A stretch of 64,000 nt of DNA from Brasenia schreberi (taxonomy: Eukaryota > Streptophyta > Magnoliopsida > Nymphaeales > Cabombaceae): NCBI GenBank assembly GCA_036023115.1, contig JAYKKT010000048.1:3682001-3746000 (forward strand), read 5' to 3'. The notes below the pieces were generated by a model that saw only the letters and a list, made by a program, of their open reading frames with translations, did not search any database and was not told the origin of the DNA. A program made the position numbers and the translations under genes. This document shows, one piece after another, positions 47,401 through 59,997 of the stretch; positions within the stretch are counted from its first letter, which is position 1, and every line of letters begins with the position of its first letter.

Positions 47401-48349
47401 AGGATCCACAACAGGTCGTCTAGGGCCTTGTCTAGTCCAACCCGGTTAATATGCTTGTAGAGTCGGGCTAGTCTAAGGGTTCTCACTGCATAGCAGTTCC
47501 TTAGACGACTGCATGGTTTCCCATGGAGGATCAAGGATTGGCATGAATGACTTTGTAACTTCTGGAGGAGACTCAAAGGAAGTATGCTCAAGTTTTAGTG
47601 GACACTAACATGTTAGAGTGTAAGCTTGCTACTGTTCCTATGGATAGTAATTTGAAATTGAGTTCCAAGACTGATGAATAATTACATGAACCAGGAGAGT
47701 ATCAAAGACTAGTGGGAAGGCATATATATTCGATGATTACATGCTCATATATTTTTTATGTAAGTATGGTAACTCGATTTATGCGTTGTCCTACCAGATC
47801 TCATATGAATGTTATGAGACAAATATTGAGATATTTGAAACACACTCCAAGAAATAGATTATTATATACAGCTAATGATCACCTCAACGTGGAGGTGTTT
47901 ATGTACGCAAATTGGACAAGCTCTATTGATGATAGACGGTCAACCTCATGATATCTAACAATGGTGGGACGCAACATTATCTCATGGAAAAGTAAAAAAC
48001 AAAATGTGATGGCAAGGTCATCCACAGAAGCAAGGTATAGAGCGGCAACTCTTGGAATCTGTGAGACAATCTGGTTAAAATCTCTATTACAGGAGCTTGG
48101 CACTCACACCAACGAGTCGATCTTATTCTATTGAGACAATCTGGCAACAATTCAAATAACGACAAATTCAGTATATCATGAGAGAACTAAGCATATTAAA
48201 ATAAATTGTCATTTTATAAGAGATGCAGTAAATGCTAGAACAATTCACATGAAATGTTGATTTTCTAACCAAAGCTGTAGGGAAAGGAAGACTTGAAAAA
48301 CTCCTTAGCAAGTTAGGGACTCATATCTTTGTCCCAACTTGAGGGGGAG
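47401..48349 (+). mobile_element. Ty1/copia fragment: RT C-terminus and RNase H
   Basis: From ~47580 the frame reads relics of PMDSNLKLSSKTDE and EPGEYQRLVGRHIYSMI. Then TRFMRCPTRSHMNVMRQILR, NVEVFMYANWTSSIDDRRST, SSTEARYRAATLGICETIWL, and TNSVYHERTKHIKINCHFIR. It ends at the purine tract cttgagggggag. Joined at its left to gypsy-derived sequence: aacttctggaggagactc at ~47553 also occurs in the B1 integrase at ~46120. Confidence 0.85.
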
Positions 48350-48650
48350 TGTTAGAATCTGTGGGCCATGTATTAAGTTAGCCCAACTTTATTTTATTTT
48401 GTTTTTAAGAGTATTGTTAAATTTGTGCCACTTATCAGGGGCAATTAGGTCTTTTATATAATTAGATACCTTTTGTTAAATAACCCTAGTGATCAACTGA
48501 TCATTAGGAAATAGAAAATAAAAAAAAAAGGAGAAAGAGGCAGGCAACAGAAAGGACACCGTCGATGCCTTATTCATTCCAAAACCTCTACTCCATTTGA
48601 TTATTCTTAATTAAACCGCATAGCTTGATTGTGTTGATGATTATCCAACA
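48350..48650 (+). repeat. Copia 3' LTR, 301 bp
   Basis: TGTTAGAATCTG ... ttatccaaca, directly after the polypurine tract. Confidence 0.85.
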
Positions 48651-49463
48651 GGAAGGGCTCATTGATCTTAAGGTTAAGGTAAGCTCTTAATTTTTGGTGA
48701 GACTTTTTGCCAATTTTGGGTAATCCTAAGAGCTTTTCATTACATTTTATGGCTCAATGTTACAAAGGCATATGCGCCTTGATGTTACTTAAGTGTGACA
48801 AAAGTTATTGTGGAGCAGGGCTAAATGGATTCTAGTGGTAGCAAATCATCACTACCATCCAACCATTCTATGTCTAATACAAAGAAACCCGAAGGAAGCA
48901 ATCCAATTTCCAGTGGGAGATTATACAACCAAATGACTATGTGGATAATTGGCCTGGTTCATATCATTTGTAAGGTGTGTTTTGTTCATAAAACATGTCC
49001 AAACCACTATGCATGTATCCTCCTCTTCACTCCCAAAAAGCATAAAGAAAGGGCTATGCAGGCTCAGACAAGAGTGTCTATGGGCAAGGATAATTTCTAT
49101 AGAACCTTGTGACCTGAAAATCAATAACCAAACCAGCTATATTGGGTAGTTTGAACTTTGAGCACAAGGACAACTGCATCAATAGGAGACTCATCGATAA
49201 GCATTGGTATAAATAAAATCGTTCATTAAGCTTGTATTCTTTGATCAAACACACACATATATATAGATGCACACCACACATGTGCACGCACAAATATACG
49301 TGTAAACATAGTGCTCATTAAGGTTGTACTTGTACGTGGTTTGCAAATCTACCAAGACTGTAACTCCTCCAATTTCTTTCCACTATTTTAACATATACCA
49401 TGAATAATTTGGAAAGAACATATAACGAAGAATAATATTCTGGTATTTTCAATGGATCTGCTA
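48651..49463. other. Spacer with possible exon remnants
   Basis: An open stretch from ATG 48825 (MDSSGSKSSLPSNHSMSNTK) follows an acceptor-like gtggagcag. No family recognised and no supported splice partner. Confidence 0.3.
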
Positions 49464-50842
49464 TCACCCTCTTATATTTGCCACTTCAGGAAGTGGTGTT
49501 CTCATACCTCCAATATCCAGCTTCTTTTTTGCATTAAGTACAAAAAATTTGAAGAACTCAATGAAATAGCCAAACAGATCCAAATTCTTACAATATTCTG
49601 GAAATGACAAAGAAATACGTCTATACCATATTTTAAGTTCTTAACAAGGCATTAACAAGAGAAAATAAAACATGTCATGAAAAACACAATTGAGCCTACA
49701 TGAATCCTGAGAGAAGTCTATGTTTTTCACTTGTCCGGTTCTGTGACCACAGAAGATTTTCACAAGAGCGATAGAGAGTAAATAACCCAGCGAGAGAATT
49801 AATATGCGCATTGCTGGAGAGAGGGAGGCAGTGAGTATGAGAGCCTTTTTGAAAAGGTGAGAGACACACGTGCTGATTCTTAAAACAAGCAGAATGGGAA
49901 GCTGACAGAAAATAATTCACTGCAAATCAGGCATTTCAATGAAAAGAATCCTTGGAACAAAAACAGGTCCATGCTTGCATTGCAGCACAGAGAAATTGCA
50001 TGTCTCCCTCTGTTTATCAGGATGTCACGTTTTTCATGATTATATACATTGCATGTAAAGGAAACCAAATCATCAAGAAAAACAAAACTCCAAAAGCTTC
50101 ACTTCCCATCAGTTTTCTGCAGTAATTACAGATACCGTGTGTCACTTGCGGATTATCTTTCTATAAGTGCAACAAAAATCCATCTCGTCATTCATTACAT
50201 ATTCGATTATTTACATAGTATTGATAGAAAGCAACGGACTGCAAAGGTTCGGGTTTCTAAATTCACATCCAATCCTATCAATGAACATCCAATTCCCGGC
50301 TTAATGATAAAGGGTTCTGATGCTATCAACTATAAGAAATATTCATCTCATAAAGGAGAGGGTCTCTCAAGCATTTCATCGAACAAGTGATAAGCATGCA
50401 TAAACAACTATAACACGATAGAAAGCCCCACCAAATGCATATATGTAAAAAGTAGCACGCGAGAGAAAGAGATAAAAGTTTGAAATGTCCCTGTTTAGAG
50501 AAGAAAACAACGAAGAAAGTGTACAGATTGGTTTCAATACGAGGGAATTGGGAGAAATTCTGAGGAATAACGGTAACTCACCTGTTTGGAGGATAGAATA
50601 TAAGTTAGAAATAATCCTTCCTGGGACGCAGGAAACCAGTGAGCGTGTGGGAAGAATCTAGTGAAGGAACGGCTTCGCTTCCTTCTTGTGTGCTCTTTTC
50701 CCGGCTTCCCGATGTTCGTGCCCCACACACACTCACACGGGGGCGGCCTTCTAATCGGGTTTTTGCTTAAACGCGCGCTAAAAACGTAATCCAACCCGAC
50801 CCGTTTTGGTTCAGCTTTTGCTTCTTGTATGGGTATGCCCAA
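49464..50842 (-). other. Candidate spliced gene remnant, function unknown
   Basis: Exon-like segments on the minus strand: 49597-49464 (acceptor tttccag; CKNLDLFGYFIEFFKFFVLN, KKKLDIGGMRTPLPEVANIR, stop), ~49833-49742 (SNAHINSLAGLFTLYRSCEN, HRLLSGF), and a 5'-leader-like segment ending at a consensus donor (caaacag/gtgagt, ~50582). Phases between the two coding pieces do not fit, so a middle exon is missing or one call is wrong. I do not recognise the protein. Confidence 0.35.
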
Positions 50843-50883
50843 ACTCTACCTAAACAGGTCACAGATTTTGGTTATTGATACGA

Positions 50884-51164
50884 CTAGATATATCTGGTTT
50901 CAGTTAGCCTGGAACCGTAACCGAATGTTACAAGCCTGAAACCACTGATTCTGGTTTGAGTATGAAATCATTCGGAACAGGTAATTTTATTAAAATATTG
51001 AATTTATTAAAATATTAAAAGATTATACAAACCGCCGGTTCTGGCTTATAAAAGGTAAAACCGGAATCAAACCGGGTGGTCTCCGGTTTCACCGATTTCA
51101 GGTTCTTGGCACAGTTCAGTTCTGGTTAACACCACCGGGTCGGTTAGAAACCGGCCATGTCTAG
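50884..51164 (+). repeat. CCGGTT-rich MITE, copy 4
   Basis: Ends with GAAACCGGCCATGTCTAG; the left end CTAGATATATCTGGTTTC is a worn inverted partner. Internally shares gaacaggtaattt, aaaccgggtggtctccggtt and accgggtcggtt with the other copies. Confidence 0.75.
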
Positions 51165-52869
51165 ATACAGCCGATGATTTAAAAGGGTGTCATTACCAGA
51201 TGTGTTTTGAGTCTGATAAAAGTTTGGATTGTAATTCTGGTTGTGTTTGCTTCATGTATAAGCCGCGTCAATTTTGAAACAGGTGTTTATACGAGTTGTA
51301 TACCGACAAATTCTGATTCTTGATCATCTACATCTTTAGATTTTTATAACTAATAACATTTTTGTTTACGGCTATCGTTGTGACATTTGATTTGTTCTAC
51401 AAAATCTCAATTGCTTTGACAATATATGATATCAGGATCTGTTACGGGTTTGGATTCAGGTTGGCTAAAAGAGGTAGAAGCTCTGCTTGCTTGGGGTTTA
51501 GAGTAGGTTGGGTTGAATAAACCCGATCCATGTGCACCAGCCCCCTCATACCTAGAGTTGATAAATGAACCGAGTTGCTCATCTGGTCACGGTTAGTTTA
51601 GCTGTAACTAGAGCATAAACTGACAAACGATCAAGATCCCGTGGTAGTACAACCCTCCTTCCCTGAGTAAATCCAAGTGCCCTGGACGAAACGGGTCACC
51701 TTTAACTTCAAAGACTGCCCTAGACACTTTGCCCATTCTTAAGCTGACTCATAAACATATCAGTGCTTATTAACTGAATTCATTAGTTATTTGGATGTTG
51801 GCGCTGCCATAATCACACTTAAGTGAAGCTGGCAATATGACATACTAATGGGAGGTGTATAAAAAAAAATCCATAAAATCTTCACCGCTTCTTAAAGTGC
51901 GCAACATAAACAACCATAAACAGCTATGCAATGAAGAATAGTAGGAACTCATTCCTTCTATATTTATTAAGCACTGAATAATGCTAAACTTGCTTTGGCC
52001 AACATATCGGCAGTTGGGGTTTCAATGCCGGACTCAAGATTTTTTTTTTGAGTGACACTTGTAATTCACATCCACAAAACGCTTTATTTTCCTATATACA
52101 CTCGTAGACCCACGAATGTATTCAAATTTCAAGTGAGATGCATGCTTCACCTGGCCCTAAATGGGTCCACCACTGCGTTTCATTCTCTTCAAGTATCACG
52201 TATGTGATAATGTCAAACCCAATATAAGCCCTAGTACAATGGTTCTAATTTCTTAATATGTTCAGGGAGTTCCAACTCCCTTGCAGACAGTTTCCACAAG
52301 TTACCATAACAATCTTAAACCAACCTTCTTTTCATGTCAGGTTAGGTTAGCTAAAGGGTGCTGTGAGGATTGTGCAAATGGTGGGTTCGAAGTCATCACA
52401 GTTTTCAAATGCTGCGTGGGACTTCACCCCATTAACTCTCAACCAAGCCTTTGCTCATACCAAGCAAGCTTTCTCCATCTACTTGCTGCAAGAAAAATAG
52501 TGTTACTTGCTAGGCAAGACTTCTTCCCACTTATAATTTAGTCATTTATCATTGAACTATCATTATTTGTTTAAAGCCAGTGATCAAGGAAAGAAATTCA
52601 TAATCCGAGAAAACTACACAAAATCTTAGGACTGTCTTTTATCACAATTTGCAGACGGTAATTAATCTCCATTTTCTACTGAGACTGTCTGGGGGATGAG
52701 ATCCTTTTATGAATCAGATCAGTGTGAGGCGCACATCACTCCAGCAACTTCAAGGATATTTAGGGGCTGAGTAATATAATGACCAGCGTAGGCCCCAGAA
52801 ATCAGGATCCCAGTCTCAAGACCGAAATCTGCATTGAATCTGCAAAAATGTGGAACTTATTTTCCTGTA
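51165..52869. other. Intergenic spacer
   Basis: No gene. At 52340-52395, tagctaaaggg and, about 30 bases on, gggttcgaagtc resemble RNA polymerase III A and B boxes and could mark an old tRNA-derived SINE; the evidence is weak. Confidence 0.35.
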
Positions 52870-53150
52870 GCAGTTTAGGAGATCCAAGAACAATTGCTCT
52901 AATGTGACACCAATAGAAATTAAAACGAGAGTTGGATGCTTAAGGTGGCTTAGACATTCAGAGAAATGACCGAGCTTTATGAGAAAATGCGACAAATTAT
53001 ATGATGAAATATTCAAAAGAGAGGGAAAGACCTCACAATGCTTGACAGGAAACAAGAGAAAAGTTAAATGCTATTGTAACACATGATCGAGTGCAATGGT
53101 GAAAAGAATCCATATTGCCGACCACACTCAGTGAGGTAGATGGTTTAATT
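52870..53150 (+). mobile_element. RTE LINE 3' relic
   Basis: Worn match to the LINE C-terminus (aattaaaacgagagttggat, taaggtggcttagacattca) and tail (aagaatccatattgccgacc). Confidence 0.65.
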
Positions 53151-53557
53151 TCAACTTTGGTATCTATGAGCTCTTTGGTTTTGTGCAACCCAACTCTGCT
53201 TGAATATGATACTTCACCGTACCAAAGTATCCATGTATACCGTCCAGCTTATGTATGAGGCCTAGCACTAAAGCTTTAAGAAATTATCCAAGTTGGAGGG
53301 TCACAAGGTCTTTAAAACGTTCAGTTAACAAAGACAATGGCAGTAACTAGACTAGATACCTACGCTGCAAAATGAATTACAAAAAGTTTTTCCTACTCAT
53401 ATTTGAATAATCAATCACCACATCACGTGACATGCTGCTTTCCTTTATACAACATTGAATCCGCCAAGCGTTTCTCTTTCCTCTATGATCACAAGTGTGA
53501 CACTCCGGGGATAGCCACAAATCAGCAAGAGATGATGGTTCTGCAAAGCATGTGTCA

Positions 53558-56500
53558 TTACCACAATCTGTTTTCAATCACATAAGAAACAATCTTTTTC
53601 ATAGTTTCCTGCAAATTTCAAGCAAAATCAGTTAAGGTTTCTTCTCGAAAATAAATGAGAACCATATACCGGGACATTTTATTACCGCTGTGTGGTCCTT
53701 GAGTCCAAGAGATAACACCAAGGATTTTGAAGAACCAGAACTACTGTAAAGGAAGAGTCAAAGAAACATAAAGTGAGCACAGGCAACAGTCTGTATGCTG
53801 AAGATGCAATACTCGTACAGGTTGAGAAAATAAAATGCTGCAATAAGGACAGTCTTCAATCACTCCAATATCTGATACAGAACAGCATCTGCAAACAAGA
53901 TGCTGATGTCTAGGACCTAGCACTATTTCAATAAGGGCCGATTAGCCATGCACAAGCCAGACTAAAAGTTTTAGTTTGATTTGCCTAAGCCTTAAACATA
54001 TTCATGTCCATGGACTTGTCTAACTAGCAACCACCATATTGCCAACATCTCGTGAGTTGTATTTATACGTTTGATCATGATAACTCACTGCATAAGTGTA
54101 TTGATGAAAGACCAACTTTCCAAAATAGAAAGGAGGTTCAGATTCACTTGTTAAATAGCAAGTATATAAGCAAGGAACTATACCTACTGCTACACACATT
54201 ACCCACCTTATATGCTCAATAAGCTGTCTTGCACATGCCACCATCATTGGCTGCAGCAGAATGAAAAAGTATACGAGAATAAGAAATTTTTGGAGCTTAA
54301 TGTTTCCACAAGATACTCAATGCCTTTGAAAAAGATGAACGAGATGGAAATTTGCTTTGCTCAATACATATCAGACCACTAAACAATACAGATTACCTCA
54401 TCCCTCTTCCCAAATACCACAGCCACATTGAAAGTCGGGTTGGTGGAAATTCCTTCCTCTTTCCTGATAGGATACAAGTTGCCAATGTTGTCAAAGAAAC
54501 ATGAGTAGCTTACAAAACCAAGACTAGGGATATACACCCTTTCCAAATAATAGACAAGAGGAGGCCTGAACAAGGATATGTTTGATTCATGCCCTTGAGG
54601 GGAATAACTTGCAGAATGGAAGCCACTATTGGTGCAATTTCAAATCCAGCTCTAGTGAGACAGTGAGAGCAATTTGGATTATTGCAAGCAGCAAATTCAT
54701 CTTGCTCAAGGCTCAAAAAACTGGATTTGACCAACTTCCATGCTTTCAAGCCCCAGCTTCACCGAGAAATATATTTCGGAACTAATGTTTCTCTTGATCA
54801 TTTGGGCGCATAGATATGCCCAATACTGCATGGAACAAGAGTAATCACCTTGCTTGTAACACTGTTCCCATACTTCCAATCTGAGTCACTATCACCTGGA
54901 AAGAGACTAATTTTAGCACGAGGGACCTAGTAAAACTATGTAACAAATGTAGAAAGGCATAGATATTAGATGATACCATATAACGATCCTCATAGCCACA
55001 TATCACTATATCAGTTTCGATCCCCTGCGATCAATGAAAAAAGGGAGGACAAATGAACCACAGAATAACAGTATACTCCAGCGGAGTGCGGATATGCTCT
55101 TAGGCAACAGATTATCCAGGAAAGGTGATAAGGTCCAACGACCAATAAGGACTGCAGCGGAGACGCACTATGGTCCAACGACCAGTCAATGTGTTCAAGG
55201 GACGTCAACAAGGAATCAACATTTACATGTGAAATGCTACTTTAAACTAACATGAACCGCAGCGCAGACGTGAAAATAAAACTTGAGTATTATGAAACCC
55301 ATAAGAAACCTGGAAAAATAGGCTCATCCTCTATTAAAATAACACGTATGGTATAAACCTTTGCAAGGTGAACATGGCAAGGCCCTTATTCTTCAAATTC
55401 AAGAGACAAGTGCAGTCAAACTAGTACGAGAGTGCAGTACAAGAAATCATGCCCACACTCTTGATAATGCAGAAACAAGAAGGCCAGGTGTATATTCATG
55501 TGTCATAGTTCACTAAAACAAAGCCAGCAGTAACATAACAAGCTAGATATACATGCATTAGGACATATATATTCAAAGAAAGATAAATCGTGATAATTAA
55601 AAACACAAAGGTTGAGAATTTGTTTGGGAGGAGTTAGACAACATAATTCAAAGAATTCCACAAAGGTTGATAATTTGTTTGGAGGAGACTTAAATTGACA
55701 TGTCGATAAAATGCATTAGGACATCAAGGTATTCATAGGAACTATGGTTTTGGGGATATAAATGAGGGTAGGGAGATTTTAAATTTTCCTATGACTTTTG
55801 ATCTCTTGATAGCCAATACAATTTTCAAAAAACGAGATGAACATTTAATTACTTATAAGAGTGGTTTGTCACAAACACAAATTGATTATTTTGTTTGTAG
55901 AAAAAAAGATAAATCATGTTGTAAAGATTACAAGATAATTCTTGTTAAATTGTAATAGTGAGGCTGGGCTAGTAGGGCCCAACAGGTCTCTTGAGGACAT
56001 TTGGGGATTTGGTCTCAAGGGTCCGTCCCCCTCCCAACGGCTAGTTGTTGTAACCATTGGGAGCATATCTCTCCCATGTAAAATCAACTCTCTCTCTTAT
56101 AAAACTTCTATAAATAGAGGAGATGTCTTATTAATAAATTAGAGTTTTTCATACTCCCTTGACTTGTTTGATATTTGGTTTGTTGAAGATACTTTGAGAT
56201 AGCTTGTGTTTGAGTTTGTGGATTATGAAAATAGATATTGACAACATTTTTACATGGTATCAGCTGAAAAAATTTAACTAAGTTGCATTGAGATTTGTGA
56301 TGATCCTCAAAATTTGAGAATCGTTTGAATCAAGGTAATCTTCATCTTTTCTATTATCGTTGAGAAGAATGGAAGAGAAAAATGAAAGTTTTAGTTGCGT
56401 GTTGGTACCCAACTCTTATCCAAGTTGGGAACAACCATGAAAAAGTATTTCCAAAGACTATGAGGATTATATTGATGGTACAATCAAAGAACCCAAATGG

Positions 56501-58504
56501 ATAGAGGAATAATGTGATGATGATTTTCTCAACGTATACATCAAAATTATTATCTCAACCTCCTACTTCATCTTGTTGTGAAAGGAATTGGAGTACATAT
56601 TCTCAAATTCACAATATCAAAAGGAGCAATCTCTCAAGTAGTCATGCTGAAGACTTGGTTTATGTCCATGGTTTCACGATCTAATGCTGAGTACTGATAA
56701 CTAATTACTAGTCTTTCAAAATTGTTTTCTTTTCTATTAATCATGATGATTATATTTGATCTTTTCTTGTTATTTATTTAAATATATTGCAGTGAGGAGC
56801 ATCAAAATATTGGGATGCAAACCCGAAGGAATATCACTTAGATGACAGTCAAGATTTGCATACCCTTAATATGGAACTCACTGATCCAATAGTCCCTTCA
56901 GTTGATAATATTGTTGATAGTGAAGATCTATAATTTATCTGATACATGTTCATTTCATTTATCAAACATTAATATTGTTCATAACTTTATAGTTGATAAT
57001 ATTGTCGATAGTCCCTTCACTTATAATATTGTTGATATGCAAATCTTGATTTCCTTTTTCATTGATTTGTGTATTATGATGAAATTAGTAGTTGTTTACT
57101 TGTTTTGCTTTAATATAAAGTTGTGTACTTACTATTGTCGTCATATACTTATGTTAATTGATGTCACTTGTTCTAGCTTGAATATATAATATATATAATA
57201 TTATATACCTTAGCCATGTCGTCGCACCCAATTTTTTTTAAATTTGCTGAATCCCGCACCCGCACCCATGTGACATACCCTAACGCAATCCTCATCTTTT
57301 AACTGGGCTTGGGACCTACCATGTAAGGGTAATCCCTTACATGACAGAGTTTAAGAAGGTATGAAAAACTAGATTGTAAAAATGATAAAAGAAGAGAAAG
57401 ACCACAAAAGTATTAGAAAGAAACAATAAAGAATGCTTTAGTTCATGTTGAGTTAACTGTCAGCATAACACATGATAGGGCTCCGTGGAAACAAAGAATC
57501 CATGTAGCCGACCCCATCTAGTATGGGAAAAAGCTTTGTTGTTGTTATTTGTATCTAGCAAACATCATGAAGAATTCAGGATGAGGATTATCAAATGTTT
57601 TCCCTTTCTATAGCATTTCCTGCTTTTCTTAGCTCATCAAAATATTACTAAAGTAAATTGCAACATCACATAGTCATGATTGTGAAGAAACCTAACAAAA
57701 CTACTATGAATACACTAAACGACCGTGAACAATACCTTATTCTTCAAATTCAATAGATAAGTGCAGCAACGACAAGGCAAGGTGCATATTCATGCATAAT
57801 TCAATAAAAAAGCCAGCGGTAACATAACAGGCTAGATAGATATACATGCATATCGTCCACACATCACACAAGAAACAGCAAGAACAAGAATGCTATTATT
57901 GAAACTCAGACATAACACTTTTCATTGTCGAACATATAACATAACCCTTTGCAAGGTGCACATGTTACAACTGTGATACCCAAAATACCCAATATCGATC
58001 CATGAAGCAAAGTTTCATGTGCAAGTATATATTTGATGCCAATCACACAATGCCATGCATAAGGAAGAACACTACATCCATGATTATGACGGCTGGCTTC
58101 AGCTCATTCTCTTGTCAGATGCATGAGGTGGTCAATTTGTGAAACCGTGTGACATAGCCGTGACAACAAGAAGATGAGATATATCACATTTATGAAATTT
58201 TTACAAAAAAGGGAGGCTACATCCGGCAAGCTTTTAATTGCTCCATAACACGACCAAAAACAACATACATTTCATCAGAAATACAACTCCATGATGAATA
58301 TTCTGCAAAGCTGAATATTGTAACCATTTGCTCATATCTTCTTTATATATAACATAATGCTAATTTTGAATCATGCAGAGCACTTCAGAAATTGAATGTC
58401 ATAGAAACGACCTTGATATCACTTCCTTTAGTGAATCATATTACCTTGATATCAATTGATAATTCTTTGTGAGGAACCGAAAAACAAATAGCTTGAGGAT
58501 CCAT
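53558..58504 (-). CDS. PAC3: Proteasome assembly chaperone 3 (PAC3/PSMG3-like), seven exons, intact
   Basis: Exons 58504-58445, 55024-54977, 54895-54849, 54463-54397, 54250-54207, 53743-53686 and 53608-53558 total 375 bp, in phase throughout, all with GT-AG introns: 124 aa plus TAA. The protein reads MDPQAICFSVPHKELSI, ETDIVICGYEDRYMVIVTQI, GSMGTVLQARKEEGIS, NPTFNVAVVFGKRDEPMMVA, CARQLIEHI, SLVLSLGLKDHTAETMKK and IVSYVIENRLW. This is the small PAC3 family, which pairs with PAC4 to help build the 20S proteasome alpha ring in the cytosol. Length fits the family. Start: the only ATG in the exon 1 frame after an upstream break. Exons of 44-67 bp hide the gene from simple ORF scans. Intron 1 is 3.4 kb and filled with LINE and copia pieces. 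No lesion seen. Confidence 0.92.
55615..55942 (+). mobile_element. RTE LINE endonuclease fragment
   Basis: In PAC3 intron 1, opposite strand to the gene. Frames read the end of the endonuclease: DNIIQRIPQR, YGFGDINEGREILNFPMTFD, LIANTIFKKRDEHLITYKSG, QIDYFVCRKKDK. Broken at 55943 by a copia LTR. The LINE tail is 1.4 kb further on. Confidence 0.8.
55943..56254 (+). repeat. Copia 5' LTR, 312 bp
   Basis: TGTTAAATTGTAATAG ... acatttttaca, with a tataaatagagg promoter-like motif near 56110. It is followed at once by tggtatcag, an initiator-tRNA primer site. Confidence 0.85.
56255..56600 (+). mobile_element. Start of a copia internal region
   Basis: Primer site (56255-56263), then a leader and a short gag-like start (MEEKNESFSCVLVPNSYPSW) that soon meets stops. 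The rest of the element is missing. Confidence 0.6.
56601..57359. other. AT-rich part of PAC3 intron 1
   Basis: Holds imperfect repeats of gttgataatattgttgatag (56898, 56990, 57028) and AT palindromes at 57185-57210. No coding signal. Confidence 0.4.
57360..57546 (+). mobile_element. RTE LINE 3' end in PAC3 intron 1
   Basis: gaaagaccacaaaagtatta, then catgtagccgaccccatcta and a short (TTG)n tail. Probably the end of the element whose endonuclease lies at 55615-55942. Confidence 0.85.
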
Positions 58505-59338
58505 CAAATTCGCAGGTTTCCTAGGCAACAATCAGCATGATATTGTCAGAAACGTAAATTCAAAACCGTCATTCCGATGAAAACTCAACTTCTTAGATAA
58601 ATGAGAGCAACTCGTCTCAACTCATTTGCTTAAAAGCCATAGGACGGACTGTCTGACATGAATGGTGGAAAACGGGAAAAACCCATAATTTTAACAAGAA
58701 ATGATCTTATGTTCAGTAGGAAGCACATGAATAACATAAAAAGCTCAAAGAGAATCAAACAAGATTACTTTTTCCAAACAAGAGCAGATTGAAAGGTAAG
58801 AGGAAAAAAAACAGGCATTAAGGTGGAAAAAAGATATTCAATTAAGTGTTCTGCAGTCATACATCTACTTTTACTGCCGTCAAACCGCACAAGGGGTCAA
58901 CTAACAAACCATTGAACATTTCGGGGACTCGTTTGATATGGAAGAAACAGTTAGAAAAACTTCACGTGGTAAATACTAAATGGACAATAAAGTCTGCAAA
59001 TCACATATTTTGCTAAAGTAAAGACTTCATGCGCTAAATACTAAACGGACAGTCAAGTCCGCAAATCACATATCTTGCTCTAGAAAAAAGAAGACAACTT
59101 GAACAAAACGGAAGAAAACATAGGAAGAAACTCTCCCCATTTACAAGCACAGAGAGAGGAGGCGGGAGGAGATATCGGGTAGTGAGAGTCCGACGGACCA
59201 CTTGGGAAGAGAGAGAGAGAGAGAGGGCAACGACCTGTTCCGGGGCGAGCGTGAGGGCCGTCACAAGAAGCAATGAACCCACTTGGCTGCAGGGTCACTT
59301 CACAGGTCGAACGCATGAGTTAGACAGAGTCACGGACC
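58505..59338 (-). promoter_or_regulatory. Likely PAC3 upstream region and 5' leader
   Basis: Non-coding region before the PAC3 ATG, with a GA tract at 59209-59225. The open stretches at 59034-59316 are Ser/Leu-rich products of the GA tract and have no motif. Bounded upstream by a gypsy LTR. Confidence 0.4.
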
Positions 59339-59997
59339 TGTGGTTTGGCGCGCGCTCTAGAATGTTCACCACCTGCCCACCAAACCTCACGTGTGAACAT
59401 TAATCTCACGTGTAAACCCTGCTTGTAACCACCTTTGTGCATCCCATTAGTTACACTAGTGTTATTAGTTGTGTTTTGGGTTGGGATTGTAATTGGATAA
59501 CCCACATGAGACCCACATAATTAGTGTGGTTAGTAATAACCATAGATCTCTCTAGAGGCTATAGCACATGGACTAGTGTGTCTAGAGTTATTTTAGGAAG
59601 CTCTAGCCTAGAGTGAAGTGTTGCTCTCCCTTGCCTATAAATAGACGAGAATACTATACGGTCAGCAATTCATTGATCTTATAATTAGTGAGCCACAATA
59701 GAGAATCAAGTCTTTCTGTAAACCTCTTTTGACTTTTGAGTATAATAAAGGTCAGCTTTCCTTCTACATCATTCCGCATGGTTACTCGCCATCGTGTGTG
59801 CTAACCTAGAAGAGATAAGAGGGGGAGAATGTGACAGAGAACCGTGGCGTAGCAAAGAGTGTTGGTTGCAAGATGCTAGGAAGGTCCCAGCATATCCCTT
59901 TCACGTGCAAGTGTGGATTGTGGTAGGGGGAGCTTCTATCGGCCATCACCTACCCGAAAATCTCTCTTAATCTGGAGTATGTTTAGAGTTGGTGACA
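59339..59997 (+). repeat. Gypsy LTR type A, second copy
   Basis: Aligns with 43468-44146 (gattgtaattggataaccca, agtgtggttagtaataacca, tataaatagacgagaatact) and ends gagttggtgaca. Estimated identity by eye is 85-90%. It starts about 835 bases upstream of the PAC3 ATG. Confidence 0.78.
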
